A stretch of DNA of 64,000 bases from contig OY969903.1 of assembly GCA_963704405.1 (NCBI GenBank), forward strand, positions 2,108,001 to 2,172,000, in the 5' to 3' direction. This stretch comes from MFD01213-c1 sp963704405. Its GTDB lineage: Bacteria; Planctomycetota; Phycisphaerae; Tepidisphaerales; Tepidisphaeraceae. Below are positions 1 through 8,730 of the stretch, piece after piece (position 1 is the first letter of the stretch; the number at the start of each line of letters is the position of its first letter). The position numbers and the translations under genes are program-made. The notes under the pieces were generated by a model that was given only the letters and a program-made list of their open reading frames with translations, had not been told where the DNA came from and did not search any database.

Positions 1-2688
1 TTTCTGGTTGATCATCTTATTTGCCAGTTCGCTCTCGCGGTGTTCGGTCAGCATCTGAAGCAGAAACGGCAATGCGACGAAACCCGTGCCAACGTGATCG
101 TTGCGCGCGTGGATGGCGTCGATCAATCGGCGATAGGTTAAATCCTGCTTGCCCTGCGGAACCATCCCGACCGCCAACGGCAAAACCTGCCCGGTCTGGC
201 TGTCTGTTTTGTCTCCATACAGGCCCGTGTCGGGATGAAAATAAAGCCCGTTGAACCGGTCCTGCATGTCTTTTGCAATCGCCGAATATCTGGCGGCGTC
301 CGCATCCTTTCCCAAGATCGCCGCCGTCCTGCTGACAATCGTCGCGTAGGCGTACCACGCGGGCATTGTCTGCATGGGCGTTGGCACGGCGTGCTGGTCC
401 TTGGTGAACGGATTGTGCCAGTCACCCGCGCCGTTCCAGATAATCATTCCTTTGCTCGCGGCGTCGGCATCCAGGTCGGTATTGAGATACGGATAATCGC
501 CCCACGCCTTGCCCGCGCCAGCGGCGGCCATCCTGCCGAGAAAATCGACATAGCGCCGCATCGGTTCATATGCTTCTTCGAGCATTCGGCGGTCGCCGTA
601 ATATTGGTAATGCTCCCACGGCAGAAACACGATCACGCCGCTCCACCACGGGCTGTTCCAATCGCCGACCTGCCGGCCCACAACCGGCACAACCGATCCC
701 AGGCAGCCGTTTTCATCCTGCCCGTCGGCAAAGTCCCACCACCATTTGCGATAGAACGCCGCCGCGTCTGAAAGATAGGCGGCGGTGTCGAACATATTCT
801 GCGCATCCTGCGTCCAACCCTGCTTCTCCCGCGTCGGGTCCATCGGCTGATCGCCGTTGTAATTCTGACAGGTCTGCAGCAGCGCCTGGTAAAACTGGTT
901 CAGTTGGGGATTGGAACAGGTAAAATCGCCGGTCGATTTCATGTCCGCGCCGATGAGCTCCAGCGTGATGGCGTCCGCCGCCAGCGGTTCAGAAAGTCCG
1001 TCGATGCGCAAATCCAGCGGTCCAGCGGCGTAGTAAAACCGTGGCTCAAGAACCGCCGGCCCGTCCGCCGCCAGCGTAAAAGAAATCGGTGGAACTTCGC
1101 GGCCGCTCATGGTGATTGTCTGTCCGGCTTTGCCGTTAACCTTCAACCTCGGCCAGCCGCAGGTTAGAACGCTGAAATAAGCGTGATTGTCCCTGACGCG
1201 CAGCGGTTTCATTTCCCCCAGCACGCGAATCGGCGGCCCCACCGGCGTGTGCATCATCCCCCCGACGGATGGCGCGGCAGCCACGGCCTGCCAGTTCGAA
1301 TCGGCATACCCCGGCCGGTCCCATTCTTCTTTTGCGAGCCTCTGGTCCTCGGTGTATCCGAGCCAGATGTCATTTAACGTGATGCCGCCGCGCGACCATT
1401 TCCATGATTCATCGGTGACGACCGTCCTGTGTGATCCATCCGCGAACTCGATCTCCAATTGCATCAGCAATCTCGGCGGCCCGTGCCCCGAATGCCGCTG
1501 GCCGAATCCACGTCCAGGCGTGCTGAAAAATCCATTGCCCAGCACCGCGCCGACCACGTTCTCGCCATGTGAAAGCAGCGACGTCACATCGTGCGTCACG
1601 TACACGATCCGTTTCGTGTAATCCGTGAACGGCGGCCCATCCACCTCATCGCCAACGCGCTTTCCATTGATTGTGACATCCGCCATTCCCAGCGCCGCCA
1701 CATGCAGCGTGGCCCGCTTCACATCGCGATCGAGTTGAAACGTCTTGCGAAGCAGCGGGGCGGCGGGGATTGGGCAGGCGTCATCGGGACAATGGTCATC
1801 TTCCCCCGCCGACGGCATTCCATCGACAAGAAACACCGCATGCCCGTTGTTCCAGTTGGTTTTATATTCGCGCGTTGGCCGCATCAGCGCGACATTGCGG
1901 CCGCCGGACCAGACTTCCATCTGGCGCACGACCGCCTTGTCACCTGGCTTTCCGTTGACTGCGATGATTTTGAATCGCACGTAGCGGGCGACAACTCCGC
2001 CGACCTTAAATTCCTTTGCGCTGTTGTCAATTAAGTGAATGTTTTGGGCGCTCTGGTCTGCCAGCACATGCGGGTGTTCGAACATGGATTCATCAGCCGC
2101 TTCAATCTGAAATCGCGTCGGAAAATCTTTCAGACTTGACGGATAAAGCTTCACCGAATCAATGGGAACTGCCGAACCGAGATCCACATCCGCCCAGCCG
2201 CCCGCGCCGGCCCTGAATCCCTCCGGCCGCAGTTTGCCCGGCAAGAACCATTTGGATGCCGTGATCCATTTCGCCTGCCAATCCTCCGGCTTCATCAGCC
2301 CCATCGACCATGAAGCCGGCGCGCTCCACGCTGAGGCGTTCCCATCACCATCCCATATGCGCACTTTCCACGTGCATCGCATGTGCGAGGTTAATGCCGT
2401 CCCGCCGTACGCAATATGAATGGATTGGTCGGAGCTGACCTTGCCGCTATCCCACAAATCTCCCTGATCCTTCGCCAGCAAATCCGGCGAGGAAGCGACA
2501 AGTATCTGGCGGGCGGTTTGACACGCGCCGCGATGGTCGGAGCTGATGAGCCAGCTCAATTGCGGGCGCGGCGTGTCGATGGCGAGCGGCTCAGAAACAT
2601 CTTCGCAGCGCAGATCGCGCACCTCTGCCGCGGTGGCGATGGTTTGCAATATGCCGACCGCCAGAAGGAAGAGGGCAATCTGCTTCAT
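1..2688 (-). CDS. Alpha-L-rhamnosidase, GH78 family (3' end outside window)
   Basis: The frame stays open from an ATG at 2688 to base 1, giving 896 codons without a stop, so the C-terminus lies beyond the left edge. Residues 1-20 (MKQIALFLLAVGILQTIATA) form a signal peptide, so export is likely. An Ig-like N-terminal domain follows (TPRPQLSWLISSD), then a discoidin-like insert (WADVDLGSAVPIDSVKLYPS) and the N-terminal beta domain (NGKRVGDEV, LGNGFFSTPG). The (alpha/alpha)6 catalytic domain carries DPTREKQGWTQDAQNMFDTA near residues 620-640. This matches the GH78 signature with its acidic catalytic residue and the GW-DAQ block. The family releases terminal L-rhamnose from pectin side chains and plant glycosides. 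It was recovered by direct reverse-strand translation; the facing plus-strand frames are shadows. It is the last gene of the minus-strand run, 31 bases after acetolactate synthase. Family is secure, substrate inferred. Confidence 0.9.
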   Translation of the reverse strand, partial: MKQIALFLLAVGILQTIATAAEVRDLRCEDVSEPLAIDTPRPQLSWLISSDHRGACQTARQILVASSPDLLAKDQGDLWDSGKVSSDQSIHIAYGGTALTSHMRCTWKVRIWDGDGNASAWSAPASWSMGLMKPEDWQAKWITASKWFLPGKLRPEGFRAGAGGWADVDLGSAVPIDSVKLYPSSLKDFPTRFQIEAADESMFEHPHVLADQSAQNIHLIDNSAKEFKVGGVVARYVRFKIIAVNGKPGDKAVVRQMEVWSGGRNVALMRPTREYKTNWNNGHAVFLVDGMPSAGEDDHCPDDACPIPAAPLLRKTFQLDRDVKRATLHVAALGMADVTINGKRVGDEVDGPPFTDYTKRIVYVTHDVTSLLSHGENVVGAVLGNGFFSTPGRGFGQRHSGHGPPRLLMQLEIEFADGSHRTVVTDESWKWSRGGITLNDIWLGYTEDQRLAKEEWDRPGYADSNWQAVAAAPSVGGMMHTPVGPPIRVLGEMKPLRVRDNHAYFSVLTCGWPRLKVNGKAGQTITMSGREVPPISFTLAADGPAVLEPRFYYAAGPLDLRIDGLSEPLAADAITLELIGADMKSTGDFTCSNPQLNQFYQALLQTCQNYNGDQPMDPTREKQGWTQDAQNMFDTAAYLSDAAAFYRKWWWDFADGQDENGCLGSVVPVVGRQVGDWNSPWWSGVIVFLPWEHYQYYGDRRMLEEAYEPMRRYVDFLGRMAAAGAGKAWGDYPYLNTDLDADAASKGMIIWNGAGDWHNPFTKDQHAVPTPMQTMPAWYAYATIVSRTAAILGKDADAARYSAIAKDMQDRFNGLYFHPDTGLYGDKTDSQTGQVLPLAVGMVPQGKQDLTYRRLIDAIHARNDHVGTGFVALPFLLQMLTEHRESELANKMINQK

Positions 2689-2719
2689 GCGTCAAATTTC
2701 CTGCCTCGCACCGGCCGAT

Positions 2720-4486
2720 TTATGCCAGTGTGCCGAGTTCCATCTCATGCAGGCCTTTGCCTGATGGGACCATCGGATAGACATGCTCGTTGGGCTCGAC
2801 GAAGAAATCGACGACGACGGGGCCTTTGTGCGCCAGCATTTCCTTGACGGTCTTTTCCACGTCGCCTTTGTGTTCGCAGCGGATGCCGCGGACGCCGAAC
2901 GCTTCGGCCATCGCGGCGAAGTTCGGGTTCCGCATGATGCTTTGGCTGTATCGCTTCTCGTAGAAGAGGTCCTGCCATTGCTTAATCATGCCCTGGAAGT
3001 CGTTGTTGAGGATGCAGACTTTCACGGGGATGTTGTATTCGGCGATGGTGGCCAGTTCGTAGCAGGTCATGAGGTAGCTGGCGTCGCCGTCGATGTCGAT
3101 GACGGTTTTGCCGGGGGAACCGAGCTGCGCGCCCATGGCGCTGGGCAGGCCGTAGCCCATGGTGCCGAGCCCGCCGCTGGTGATCATCTGGCGGGGGTAG
3201 CGCCAGCGGATGTACTGGGCGGCCCACATCTGATGCTGACCGACGCCGGTGGTGAAGATAGCATCGCCTTTGGTCTGGCGGTTGATTTCTTCCAGCACGT
3301 ACTGCGGTTTGGCGTTTTTGCTGTCATCCAGATAGCGGAAGGGGAACTTTGCCTTCCATGCCTGGATGGTGGCGTGCCATTCCTTGCGCTCGCGGTATTC
3401 AATGTGCGGCAACATTGCGTCCAGCGAAGCTTTTGCATCGCCGGCGACGGGGACATCCACGTCGACCACTTTGCTGATGGAAGACGGATCGATGTCGATG
3501 TGGATGATCTTGGCGTGCGGGGCGAAGCTGGCGAGGTTGCCGGTGACGCGATCGTCAAAGCGAGCGCCGACGGCGATGAGGCAATCGCATTCCTGCACGG
3601 CATAGTTGGCGTAAGCGCTGCCGTGCATGCCGAGCATGTGCAGGCTGAGGGAACTGTGCTCATCAAAAGCGCCCAGGCCGAGCAGGGTGGTGGTGACGGG
3701 AATGTTTCCGGTTTCAGCCAGCTTGCGGAGCACCTGCCAGGCGCTGCTGGTGATGGCGCCGCCGCCAACGTAAAGCACAGGCTTTTCGCTGCGGTTGATG
3801 AGTTCGACGGCGTCCATGATCTGCTTCTGATTGCCGCCGGAAATGCTTGTCTTGCGGCGCTTGAGAATATGTTCGCGGGGGGTGTCGTCGACTTCATCGC
3901 CGCAGACCGCGACCTGGATATCTTTGGGGATGTCGATCAGCACCGGGCCCGGGCGGCCGGTGGTCGCGACCAGGAACGCTTCGTTCACGACGCGAGGCAG
4001 TTCGCGCACATCCTTCACCAGATAGTTCCATTTGGTGCATGGCCGGGTGATGCCGGTGACGTCGGCTTCCTGGAAGGCGTCATTGCCGATGACCTTTGTG
4101 GGCACCTGACCGCTGAAAACGATGATGGGAATGCTGTCGAGCTGCGCGGTCGCCAGCGGCGTGACGGTGTTGGTGGCGCCGGGGCCGGAAGTCACGATGC
4201 AGACGCCGGGCTTGCCGGTGGCGCGGGCATAACCGTCAGCACAGTGGCCGCTGGCCTGTTCGTGGCGATTCAGGATGAACTTGGCCGGGGTTTTATAAAG
4301 CTGGTCGAACATCGGCAGGATGGCTCCGCCGGGGTATCCGAACATCAGTTCAACCTTGTGCGGGCCGACCAGCATTTCATGAAGAATCTGCGCGCCGGGT
4401 TTGCCCTTGTACTTAGGCTTATCGGTGCCGGCCCTGGATTCAGCGCCGGTGGCAGGGGAACTCTGGGTATCGTTTAACGTGGTCAT
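2720..4486 (-). CDS. ilvB: Acetolactate synthase, large catalytic subunit
   Basis: At 588 residues this has the usual length for the ThDP-dependent enzyme that condenses two pyruvates to acetolactate (valine, leucine) or pyruvate with 2-oxobutyrate (isoleucine). Visible marks are FGYPGGAILPMFDQLY, the catalytic glutamate in LNRHEQASGHCADGYARA, the cofactor/FAD region (GARFDDRVTGNL) and the ThDP/Mg motif IDGDASYLMTCYELATI...NNDFQGM. The C-terminus ends in a typical MVPSGKGLHEMEL block. About 30 extra, Ser/Thr/Gly-rich residues precede the conserved KPGAQIL start; they look like a linker and may be an over-called N-terminus, although no better start is evident. No ilvN regulatory subunit lies next to it, which is unusual for the biosynthetic form. 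A good promoter candidate lies about 45 bases upstream. Confidence 0.96.
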   Translation of the reverse strand: MTTLNDTQSSPATGAESRAGTDKPKYKGKPGAQILHEMLVGPHKVELMFGYPGGAILPMFDQLYKTPAKFILNRHEQASGHCADGYARATGKPGVCIVTSGPGATNTVTPLATAQLDSIPIIVFSGQVPTKVIGNDAFQEADVTGITRPCTKWNYLVKDVRELPRVVNEAFLVATTGRPGPVLIDIPKDIQVAVCGDEVDDTPREHILKRRKTSISGGNQKQIMDAVELINRSEKPVLYVGGGAITSSAWQVLRKLAETGNIPVTTTLLGLGAFDEHSSLSLHMLGMHGSAYANYAVQECDCLIAVGARFDDRVTGNLASFAPHAKIIHIDIDPSSISKVVDVDVPVAGDAKASLDAMLPHIEYRERKEWHATIQAWKAKFPFRYLDDSKNAKPQYVLEEINRQTKGDAIFTTGVGQHQMWAAQYIRWRYPRQMITSGGLGTMGYGLPSAMGAQLGSPGKTVIDIDGDASYLMTCYELATIAEYNIPVKVCILNNDFQGMIKQWQDLFYEKRYSQSIMRNPNFAAMAEAFGVRGIRCEHKGDVEKTVKEMLAHKGPVVVDFFVEPNEHVYPMVPSGKGLHEMELGTLA

Positions 4487-4527
4487 GGATCAACTCGTGG
4501 TGTTAGGCGGCCTTATGACAGAATCGC

Positions 4528-4556
4528 ACTGTAGCGGAGCATCAGGCGATCTTCAA
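4528..4556 (-). promoter_or_regulatory. Sigma70-type promoter candidate for ilvB
   Basis: Read on the minus strand there is a -35 box TTGAAG (4556-4551), a spacer of exactly 17 bases and a -10 box TACAGT (4533-4528). This places a start site about 35 bases before the ilvB ATG. No leader peptide rich in Leu/Val/Ile codons or attenuator hairpin is visible between it and the ATG. Confidence 0.5.
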
Positions 4557-4794
4557 GAAATATCAGAAATTGGAGGGAAAACAGCCGAAGCGGGGCGGGC
4601 CGGAGGCACGAAGACCTTCCGGCCTACCGTACGACCACCGTAAGGGGGGTTACCCGGCGGAGAGGACAAACGAAGATAAAGCGAGTGGAGGCCATATGAT
4701 AAATCAACCCTCTGGTCCCCTCCTCCGGTATTCCGGGGGAGGGTTAGGGTGGGGGCTCGCCACTCCTGATTTGCCGCAGACAAGGGCCAACTTC
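4557..4794. repeat. Intergenic gap with a GC-rich hairpin repeat
   Basis: No credible gene lies between the end of spoVG and the ilvB promoter. At 4718-4743 the arms CCCTCCTCCGG and CCGGGGGAGGG form an 11-bp stem (one mismatch) around TATT, followed by GTTAGGGTGGGGG. From memory this resembles a dispersed element common between genes in planctomycetes and some other phyla. It lacks a T-run, so a classical terminator is unlikely. Only one clear copy is in this window. Confidence 0.5.
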
Positions 4795-5262
4795 TTAGGA
4801 AGGCCCTGCAGCCTGTCGGGCCGGAACATGATAAAATTCCAAATCCTCGCCGTCAAGTGACTGCGGCACATATCCCGGCTGGTGGCTCAATTCAACTTCC
4901 TGCCGATACGCCGCCAGCACTTGCCGTTCAATATCCTGCCGGCACTCGACGCTGATCGGATGAGCAATGTCGGCGTGCAACTTGGGCCGCCCGGGACCGG
5001 CATGACCCTGAAGGTGCCGATTCTCATTAAGCCGGCTTCCGCAATGATTGCAGAAACGGGCGCGAAGGTGGTTTTTTTCGCCGCACCGGCGGCATCGGTC
5101 GGCCAGCTTTCGCGAGGGCATCGCCAGGAACAGCCCCTCGTTCCCGTCGATGAGCTTCACGTCGCGGATGACGAACGTGTCGTCAAACGTGAGCGAGCAA
5201 TAGGCTTTGAGTCGATTTGTTTCCCCTTCACACAGGTTGATGCGAACTTCGGTGAGCTGCAT
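4795..5262 (-). CDS. spoVG: SpoVG-family protein with an internal zinc ribbon
   Basis: Taking the ATG at 5262 (MQLTEVRINL, preceded by GGGGTG), the protein has 155 residues; an upstream ATG at 5286 lacks a ribosome site. The N-terminal half matches SpoVG: TEVRI, AYCSLTFDDTFVIRDVKLI, DGNEGLFLAMPSRK. The C-terminal SpoVG strand and helix resume as LHADIAHPISVECRQDIERQ. Between them, where Bacillus SpoVG has a few residues, sit about 40 residues with CRRCGEKNHLRARFCNHCG, a two-CxxC zinc ribbon. SpoVG proteins bind nucleic acids and act as global or septation regulators in Firmicutes; the role in planctomycetes is not established. It lies downstream of ispE on the same strand, a neighbourhood also seen in Bacillus. 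The insert suggests altered nucleic-acid contact (inference). Confidence 0.88.
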   Translation of the reverse strand: MQLTEVRINLCEGETNRLKAYCSLTFDDTFVIRDVKLIDGNEGLFLAMPSRKLADRCRRCGEKNHLRARFCNHCGSRLNENRHLQGHAGPGRPKLHADIAHPISVECRQDIERQVLAAYRQEVELSHQPGYVPQSLDGEDLEFYHVPARQAAGPS

Positions 5263-5573
5263 AAGGCACCCCGTTGTAGGAACCATGCGGAACAGAAATG
5301 AGCTTTCCCGATTCTCACTTCAGAGCGAAGCGAAAACGCGGGGACGATGTGAAAACAAATTCTGTGCAACGCCGTCGGCTGTGCGGATCAAAGACGATGA
5401 TTCTCACTGCCGAAAGCGAAAGACGAATTAACGCGCCAATGAACGCGATCATCGTAAGGCGTTGAGATCCTTTAACGATCCTTCACCGTGACACCAGCCT
5501 GTGCGCGACGCATAAAACAAAACGAACCGTTGCATCTCATATCAGCAAGCCGAACCTGAACCAGAAGTGCCTA
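5263..5573. other. Intergenic region between ispE and spoVG
   Basis: About 310 bases with no ORF that I can support on either strand and no clear terminator. It must hold the spoVG leader, but I could not identify a convincing -35/-10 pair. Confidence 0.4.
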
Positions 5574-6590
5574 TCACGATGATGAGCCAGGCGATGCAAG
5601 ATCATCATCAATTACAGGCATCAGTTCGATCGCAACAGCGCGAACGCCGTGTACTTTCAAAATCTTATCCGCCGCCTGCACTGCGTCATGTTGCGCATCA
5701 AACAACGTAAACAAGCTACTGCCGCTCCCGCTCATGCGAATCGCGCGCCCGGCTGTTTGCTCAATCGCACGACGAAGCATTCCCAGTTCCGGACGAAGCG
5801 AGAACGCCGGCGGTTCCAGGTCATTCACCAGCCGCGGCAGCAGCGAAGCGGAATCGAGCGATACCCAATCTTGCCAATCCGGTTCTTCCTCAACATCCCT
5901 TTCTTTCCCGAGCCCCATTGCATCAAATTGGCGATACACATCAGGCGTCGGCATGCCGATCGGTGGCAATACGAGGGTCACCCACTTGCTCCCCGCTTGC
6001 CCGCCGACCGGGCATACCGATTCACCTCGGCCTTTGCATACGCTGCTGGGACCAAACAGGAAAAACGGAACATCGCTGCCGAGCTGCGAACCCTGATTAC
6101 TCAGCCAGTGAAGGTTTTTGTCCGCTTCCCACAACCGGTTCAATCCAAGCAGCGTGCGGGCCGCGTCCGAGCTGCCGCCGCCAAGTCCACCGCCCGCGGG
6201 AATCCGTTTTTCCAGGTGGATGAAAACGGATCCCGCACGGGCCACCCCGGCAATCTTCCCCGGATCTGCCGAGACACTCTGGTGGAATAAAGCTGCGGCT
6301 TTGACAGCGAGATTGCGCCCATCGCATGGAAGCGATGGATCGTCACAAGACATGACGATGCCGCCGGGCTTTTGCGAACTTTCTGCGGTTAATTCGTCAA
6401 CCGTTGACCGTGACACCGCCGGAGAATCCTTGGATGTCGCACCAGTCAACGATAACGTCAAAGTGTCAAAGAGCCCGACAGTCGTCATCCACGTCAGCAG
6501 CGGATGAAAACCATCGTCGCGCCGGGGACCGACGCGCAGGTGCAGATTAATTTTTGCCGGGGCCAGGAGTCGCAGCGATTCGTTCCGCAT
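5574..6590 (-). CDS. ispE: 4-diphosphocytidyl-2-C-methyl-D-erythritol kinase
   Basis: This GHMP kinase phosphorylates CDP-methylerythritol in the MEP isoprenoid pathway in the cytoplasm. The N-terminus RLLAPAKINLHLRVGPRRDDGFHPL carries the substrate-binding Lys/Asn; the ATP loop is PAGGGLGGGSSDAARTLLGL; the C-terminal motif 3 is RMSGSGSSLFTLF. I start at the ATG at 6590 (MRNESLRLLAPAK); the frame extends to a TTG at 6626 but adds nothing family-like. At 338 residues it is longer than usual (about 285-310) because of a Ser/Thr-rich insertion after the first beta hairpin (near residues 55-85) and an acidic loop near 230. It is upstream of spoVG. Confidence 0.95.
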   Translation of the reverse strand: MRNESLRLLAPAKINLHLRVGPRRDDGFHPLLTWMTTVGLFDTLTLSLTGATSKDSPAVSRSTVDELTAESSQKPGGIVMSCDDPSLPCDGRNLAVKAAALFHQSVSADPGKIAGVARAGSVFIHLEKRIPAGGGLGGGSSDAARTLLGLNRLWEADKNLHWLSNQGSQLGSDVPFFLFGPSSVCKGRGESVCPVGGQAGSKWVTLVLPPIGMPTPDVYRQFDAMGLGKERDVEEEPDWQDWVSLDSASLLPRLVNDLEPPAFSLRPELGMLRRAIEQTAGRAIRMSGSGSSLFTLFDAQHDAVQAADKILKVHGVRAVAIELMPVIDDDLASPGSSS

Positions 6591-7037
6591 GTCGGCGGAA
6601 TGTTGGCATTGCCTGCGCGCTGTCAAGCATGCCGGCCATGAAGCCTGCGGCCAGACGCGCGTGCAGAAGCAGGGGCTTCACATGAGCCACAACTTGACCA
6701 CGACATTTTCGCTTCAGCTTTCATTTGGACCCGGAAGAAGTGGTTCCAAGGTCAACCGTCTCGGTCAGAGGTGTTACGCTTACTGAATAGGCAAAATACG
6801 ATGGTGTTTGGCGGAAATCAACAAAAATCGCCGAGAATTTATCGCGCTGCCCTCAAATCGCGCAACCTCCGCTGCCACACGGTGATGACGGTTCGAAGTG
6901 ACCCAACGGGTCGTTCTTAATTGCTCTGCGCCTTAATCGACATCGCCGATGGTTCCGTCGAGCGTAATTTCACCTTCCGCACCGGGATTTTCGCTGCGCA
7001 TACCGCACCTAAATGTCTCAAAGATCGTAACGCGTGG
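6591..7037. other. Intergenic region, nothing recognised
   Basis: About 450 bases between ispE and the DUF481 gene. The only short plus-strand ORF here is low-complexity read-through from the antisense of ispE and has no ribosome site. No hairpin with a T-run was seen. Confidence 0.35.
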
Positions 7038-8063
7038 CTACAAGTTGTATCCCACATTTAGCTCATACCGCGTGTTGGTCTTGAGCGCGCCGATGGCGGG
7101 GGTCGAATCGTAATCGAGCACAAACTTGAACTCGGTGAAGAAATGGGTCGTCAGTGTCGCCCGAACGCCGAGATCCGTGTTGACAATAAAGTTGCGACCG
7201 TTTTCGATGCTTGGAAAGTATTCCATGTCGTGAAAGAGCGCCACCTTGTCATTGAACTTTTTCGTCAGGTGATACGCGAGCTTCAGCGAAATATCTTCCC
7301 GGGTTGGCGAGCCATTGGTGTAATGTTCGTACACCCATGCCAGACCGCCTTCGGTGGCAAACGTCAGGTCCGGATCGGTCACCCATCGATAACCAACGCC
7401 GGCCGCCGGATTGAACCGCAGGTCCAGGAACGCCAGCCGATCCCGCGACACCGCTGCTTCAGCGAAGCCGTAAAAACGCTTCGTGAAGTTGTATTCATAT
7501 TTCGCATCCACCTGCCAGTTGTCCGCGGTGGATGTGTGCAGGCCGGTGGTTCGGTCCTTGGTTCGGCCATACAGATAACTTGCGCCCAGCGAGATGACAT
7601 CCTTTTGCGTCTTGCGGGCGATGTCGAGTCCGAAATTGATGGTTTCGCTCGATGTGTTCCCGCGAATGAGAAGGCCGCCAAATTTGATGTCGCCGGTCCA
7701 CGCCGTCTTAGGCGGATTGATCGCGTCGATATCGCTGAGCGAAATGTGCTGGTTGCCGAGCAGCCCGCCTTCCAGTGCGACCAGGCCGGGCGCATCCGCA
7801 TCGACCTTGTGGCTCATCGTCGTGCCGTCGCTCAGCCGTAGATCGACCGGATGATCCGTCGAAAATGTGCCAATTGCGCCGGTATCCACTTTCACATCAC
7901 CGGCTTCCAGAGTGTGGACAGTGAGTTTGCCGCCATCGAGCGAGGTGATTGTGCCGGTGAGTTTGTCGCCGTTCTTAAAGACAACTTCGTCACCAAGTGC
8001 CAAGTGAGTGACCGCCGCCGATATCGACAGCGCCGCCGCAACCAAAATGTATAGGTTCTTCAT
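7038..8063 (-). CDS. DUF481 (YdiY-like) outer-membrane beta-barrel protein
   Basis: The 341-residue product starts with a signal peptide (MKNLYILVAAALSISAAVTHLALG). An SH3-like or LSm-like region follows (DEVVFKNGDKLTGTITSLDG, then DGTTMSHKV), a combination frequent in front of DUF481 in Planctomycetes. From about residue 120 to the end are alternating beta strands with aromatic girdles (TGDIKFGGLLIRGNTSS, YEYNFTKRFYGFAEAAV, FFTEFKFVLDYDSTPA) and a C-terminal aromatic/aliphatic strand ending ELNVGYNL, as expected of a barrel inserted by the Bam machinery. A strong ribosome site (GGAGAAGG) directly precedes the ATG. The cargo and physiological role are unknown. Confidence 0.82.
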   Translation of the reverse strand: MKNLYILVAAALSISAAVTHLALGDEVVFKNGDKLTGTITSLDGGKLTVHTLEAGDVKVDTGAIGTFSTDHPVDLRLSDGTTMSHKVDADAPGLVALEGGLLGNQHISLSDIDAINPPKTAWTGDIKFGGLLIRGNTSSETINFGLDIARKTQKDVISLGASYLYGRTKDRTTGLHTSTADNWQVDAKYEYNFTKRFYGFAEAAVSRDRLAFLDLRFNPAAGVGYRWVTDPDLTFATEGGLAWVYEHYTNGSPTREDISLKLAYHLTKKFNDKVALFHDMEYFPSIENGRNFIVNTDLGVRATLTTHFFTEFKFVLDYDSTPAIGALKTNTRYELNVGYNL

Positions 8064-8113
8064 TCCTTCTCCATGCAGGGGTAGTTGATCGTTAATTGAT
8101 CCGGGAAGATTCC

Positions 8114-8563
8114 TTAGACCGCTAAATCAGCGGTGCAAGCCGAACATTTCTTCGCCTTATATGCGATGGTCGAAAGGCAAAGCGGGCATGATTTAGTCGT
8201 CGGTTCGCCTTCCACCGGAGGCGGTTGCATCCCGCGGCGCGCGACGTTGATGAGTTTGATCACCATGAAGATGGCGCACGCAACGATCAGGAAATCAATG
8301 ATGTTATTAATGAACAACCCATATCGCATCACGGTCTCAGGCACGATCACCTTTCCGGCGGCGTCGGTCTGAGCGTGCCGGAGAGTCGCAGTCTTATTTG
8401 AAAAATCCACCCCACCCATCAGCAAACCGAGCGGCGGCATAATGATGTCGTTAACCAGCGACGTGACAATTTTTCCGAAAGCGCCGCCGATGATCACACC
8501 GACCGCCAAATCCACCACGCTTCCCTTCAACGCGAATTCCTTAAATTCCTGAACCAATCCCAT
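8114..8563 (-). CDS. mscL: Large-conductance mechanosensitive channel with C-terminal zinc ribbon
   Basis: A 149-residue MscL releases solutes during hypo-osmotic shock. The N-terminal amphipathic helix and TM1 (MGLVQEFKEFALKGSVVDLA, VGVIIGGAFGKIVTSLVND) are canonical, as is the IIMPPLG turn. A periplasmic loop and TM2 (GLFINNIIDFLIVACAIFMV) follow. The C-terminal cytoplasmic helix bundle is replaced by a proline-rich linker and a zinc ribbon, CPLCLSTIAYKAKKCSACT. Such tails occur in a subset of MscL proteins. The ribosome site AAGGCAGG is 6 bases upstream of the ATG. The DUF481 gene lies 50 bases downstream on the same strand and may be co-transcribed. Confidence 0.95.
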   Translation of the reverse strand: MGLVQEFKEFALKGSVVDLAVGVIIGGAFGKIVTSLVNDIIMPPLGLLMGGVDFSNKTATLRHAQTDAAGKVIVPETVMRYGLFINNIIDFLIVACAIFMVIKLINVARRGMQPPPVEGEPTTKSCPLCLSTIAYKAKKCSACTADLAV

Positions 8564-8645
8564 ATAAACCTGCCTTGTAGAACCGTTGAGTTACGTGGCT
8601 GCGAGGCCGAATGCGCTCTATTTATCAACATTCCGCATAAAACAC

Positions 8646-8694
8646 GAACCCCCGCTGAGGAACAGACAGGCTGTCCGTTACCCAGCGGGGGTTC
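8646..8694 (-). terminator. Rho-independent terminator after the lipoprotein gene
   Basis: Perfect 12-bp arms GAACCCCCGCTG and CAGCGGGGGTTC enclose a 25-base loop that itself contains a short dyad. On the minus strand the stem is followed by GTGTTTT. It separates the lipoprotein gene from mscL. Confidence 0.65.
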
Positions 8695-8730
8695 AGTGGT
8701 TATGACGAGATCAACTGCAAAGGCACCGGC

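Noticed and set aside
2783..4477. Very long plus-strand frame opposite ilvB
   Set aside because: It is the antisense shadow of acetolactate synthase: GC-rich codon bias keeps the frame open, and it has no ribosome site or recognisable domain.
6589..6786. 65-codon plus-strand ORF upstream of ispE
   Set aside because: Begins inside the ispE antisense and has no ribosome site or recognisable features.
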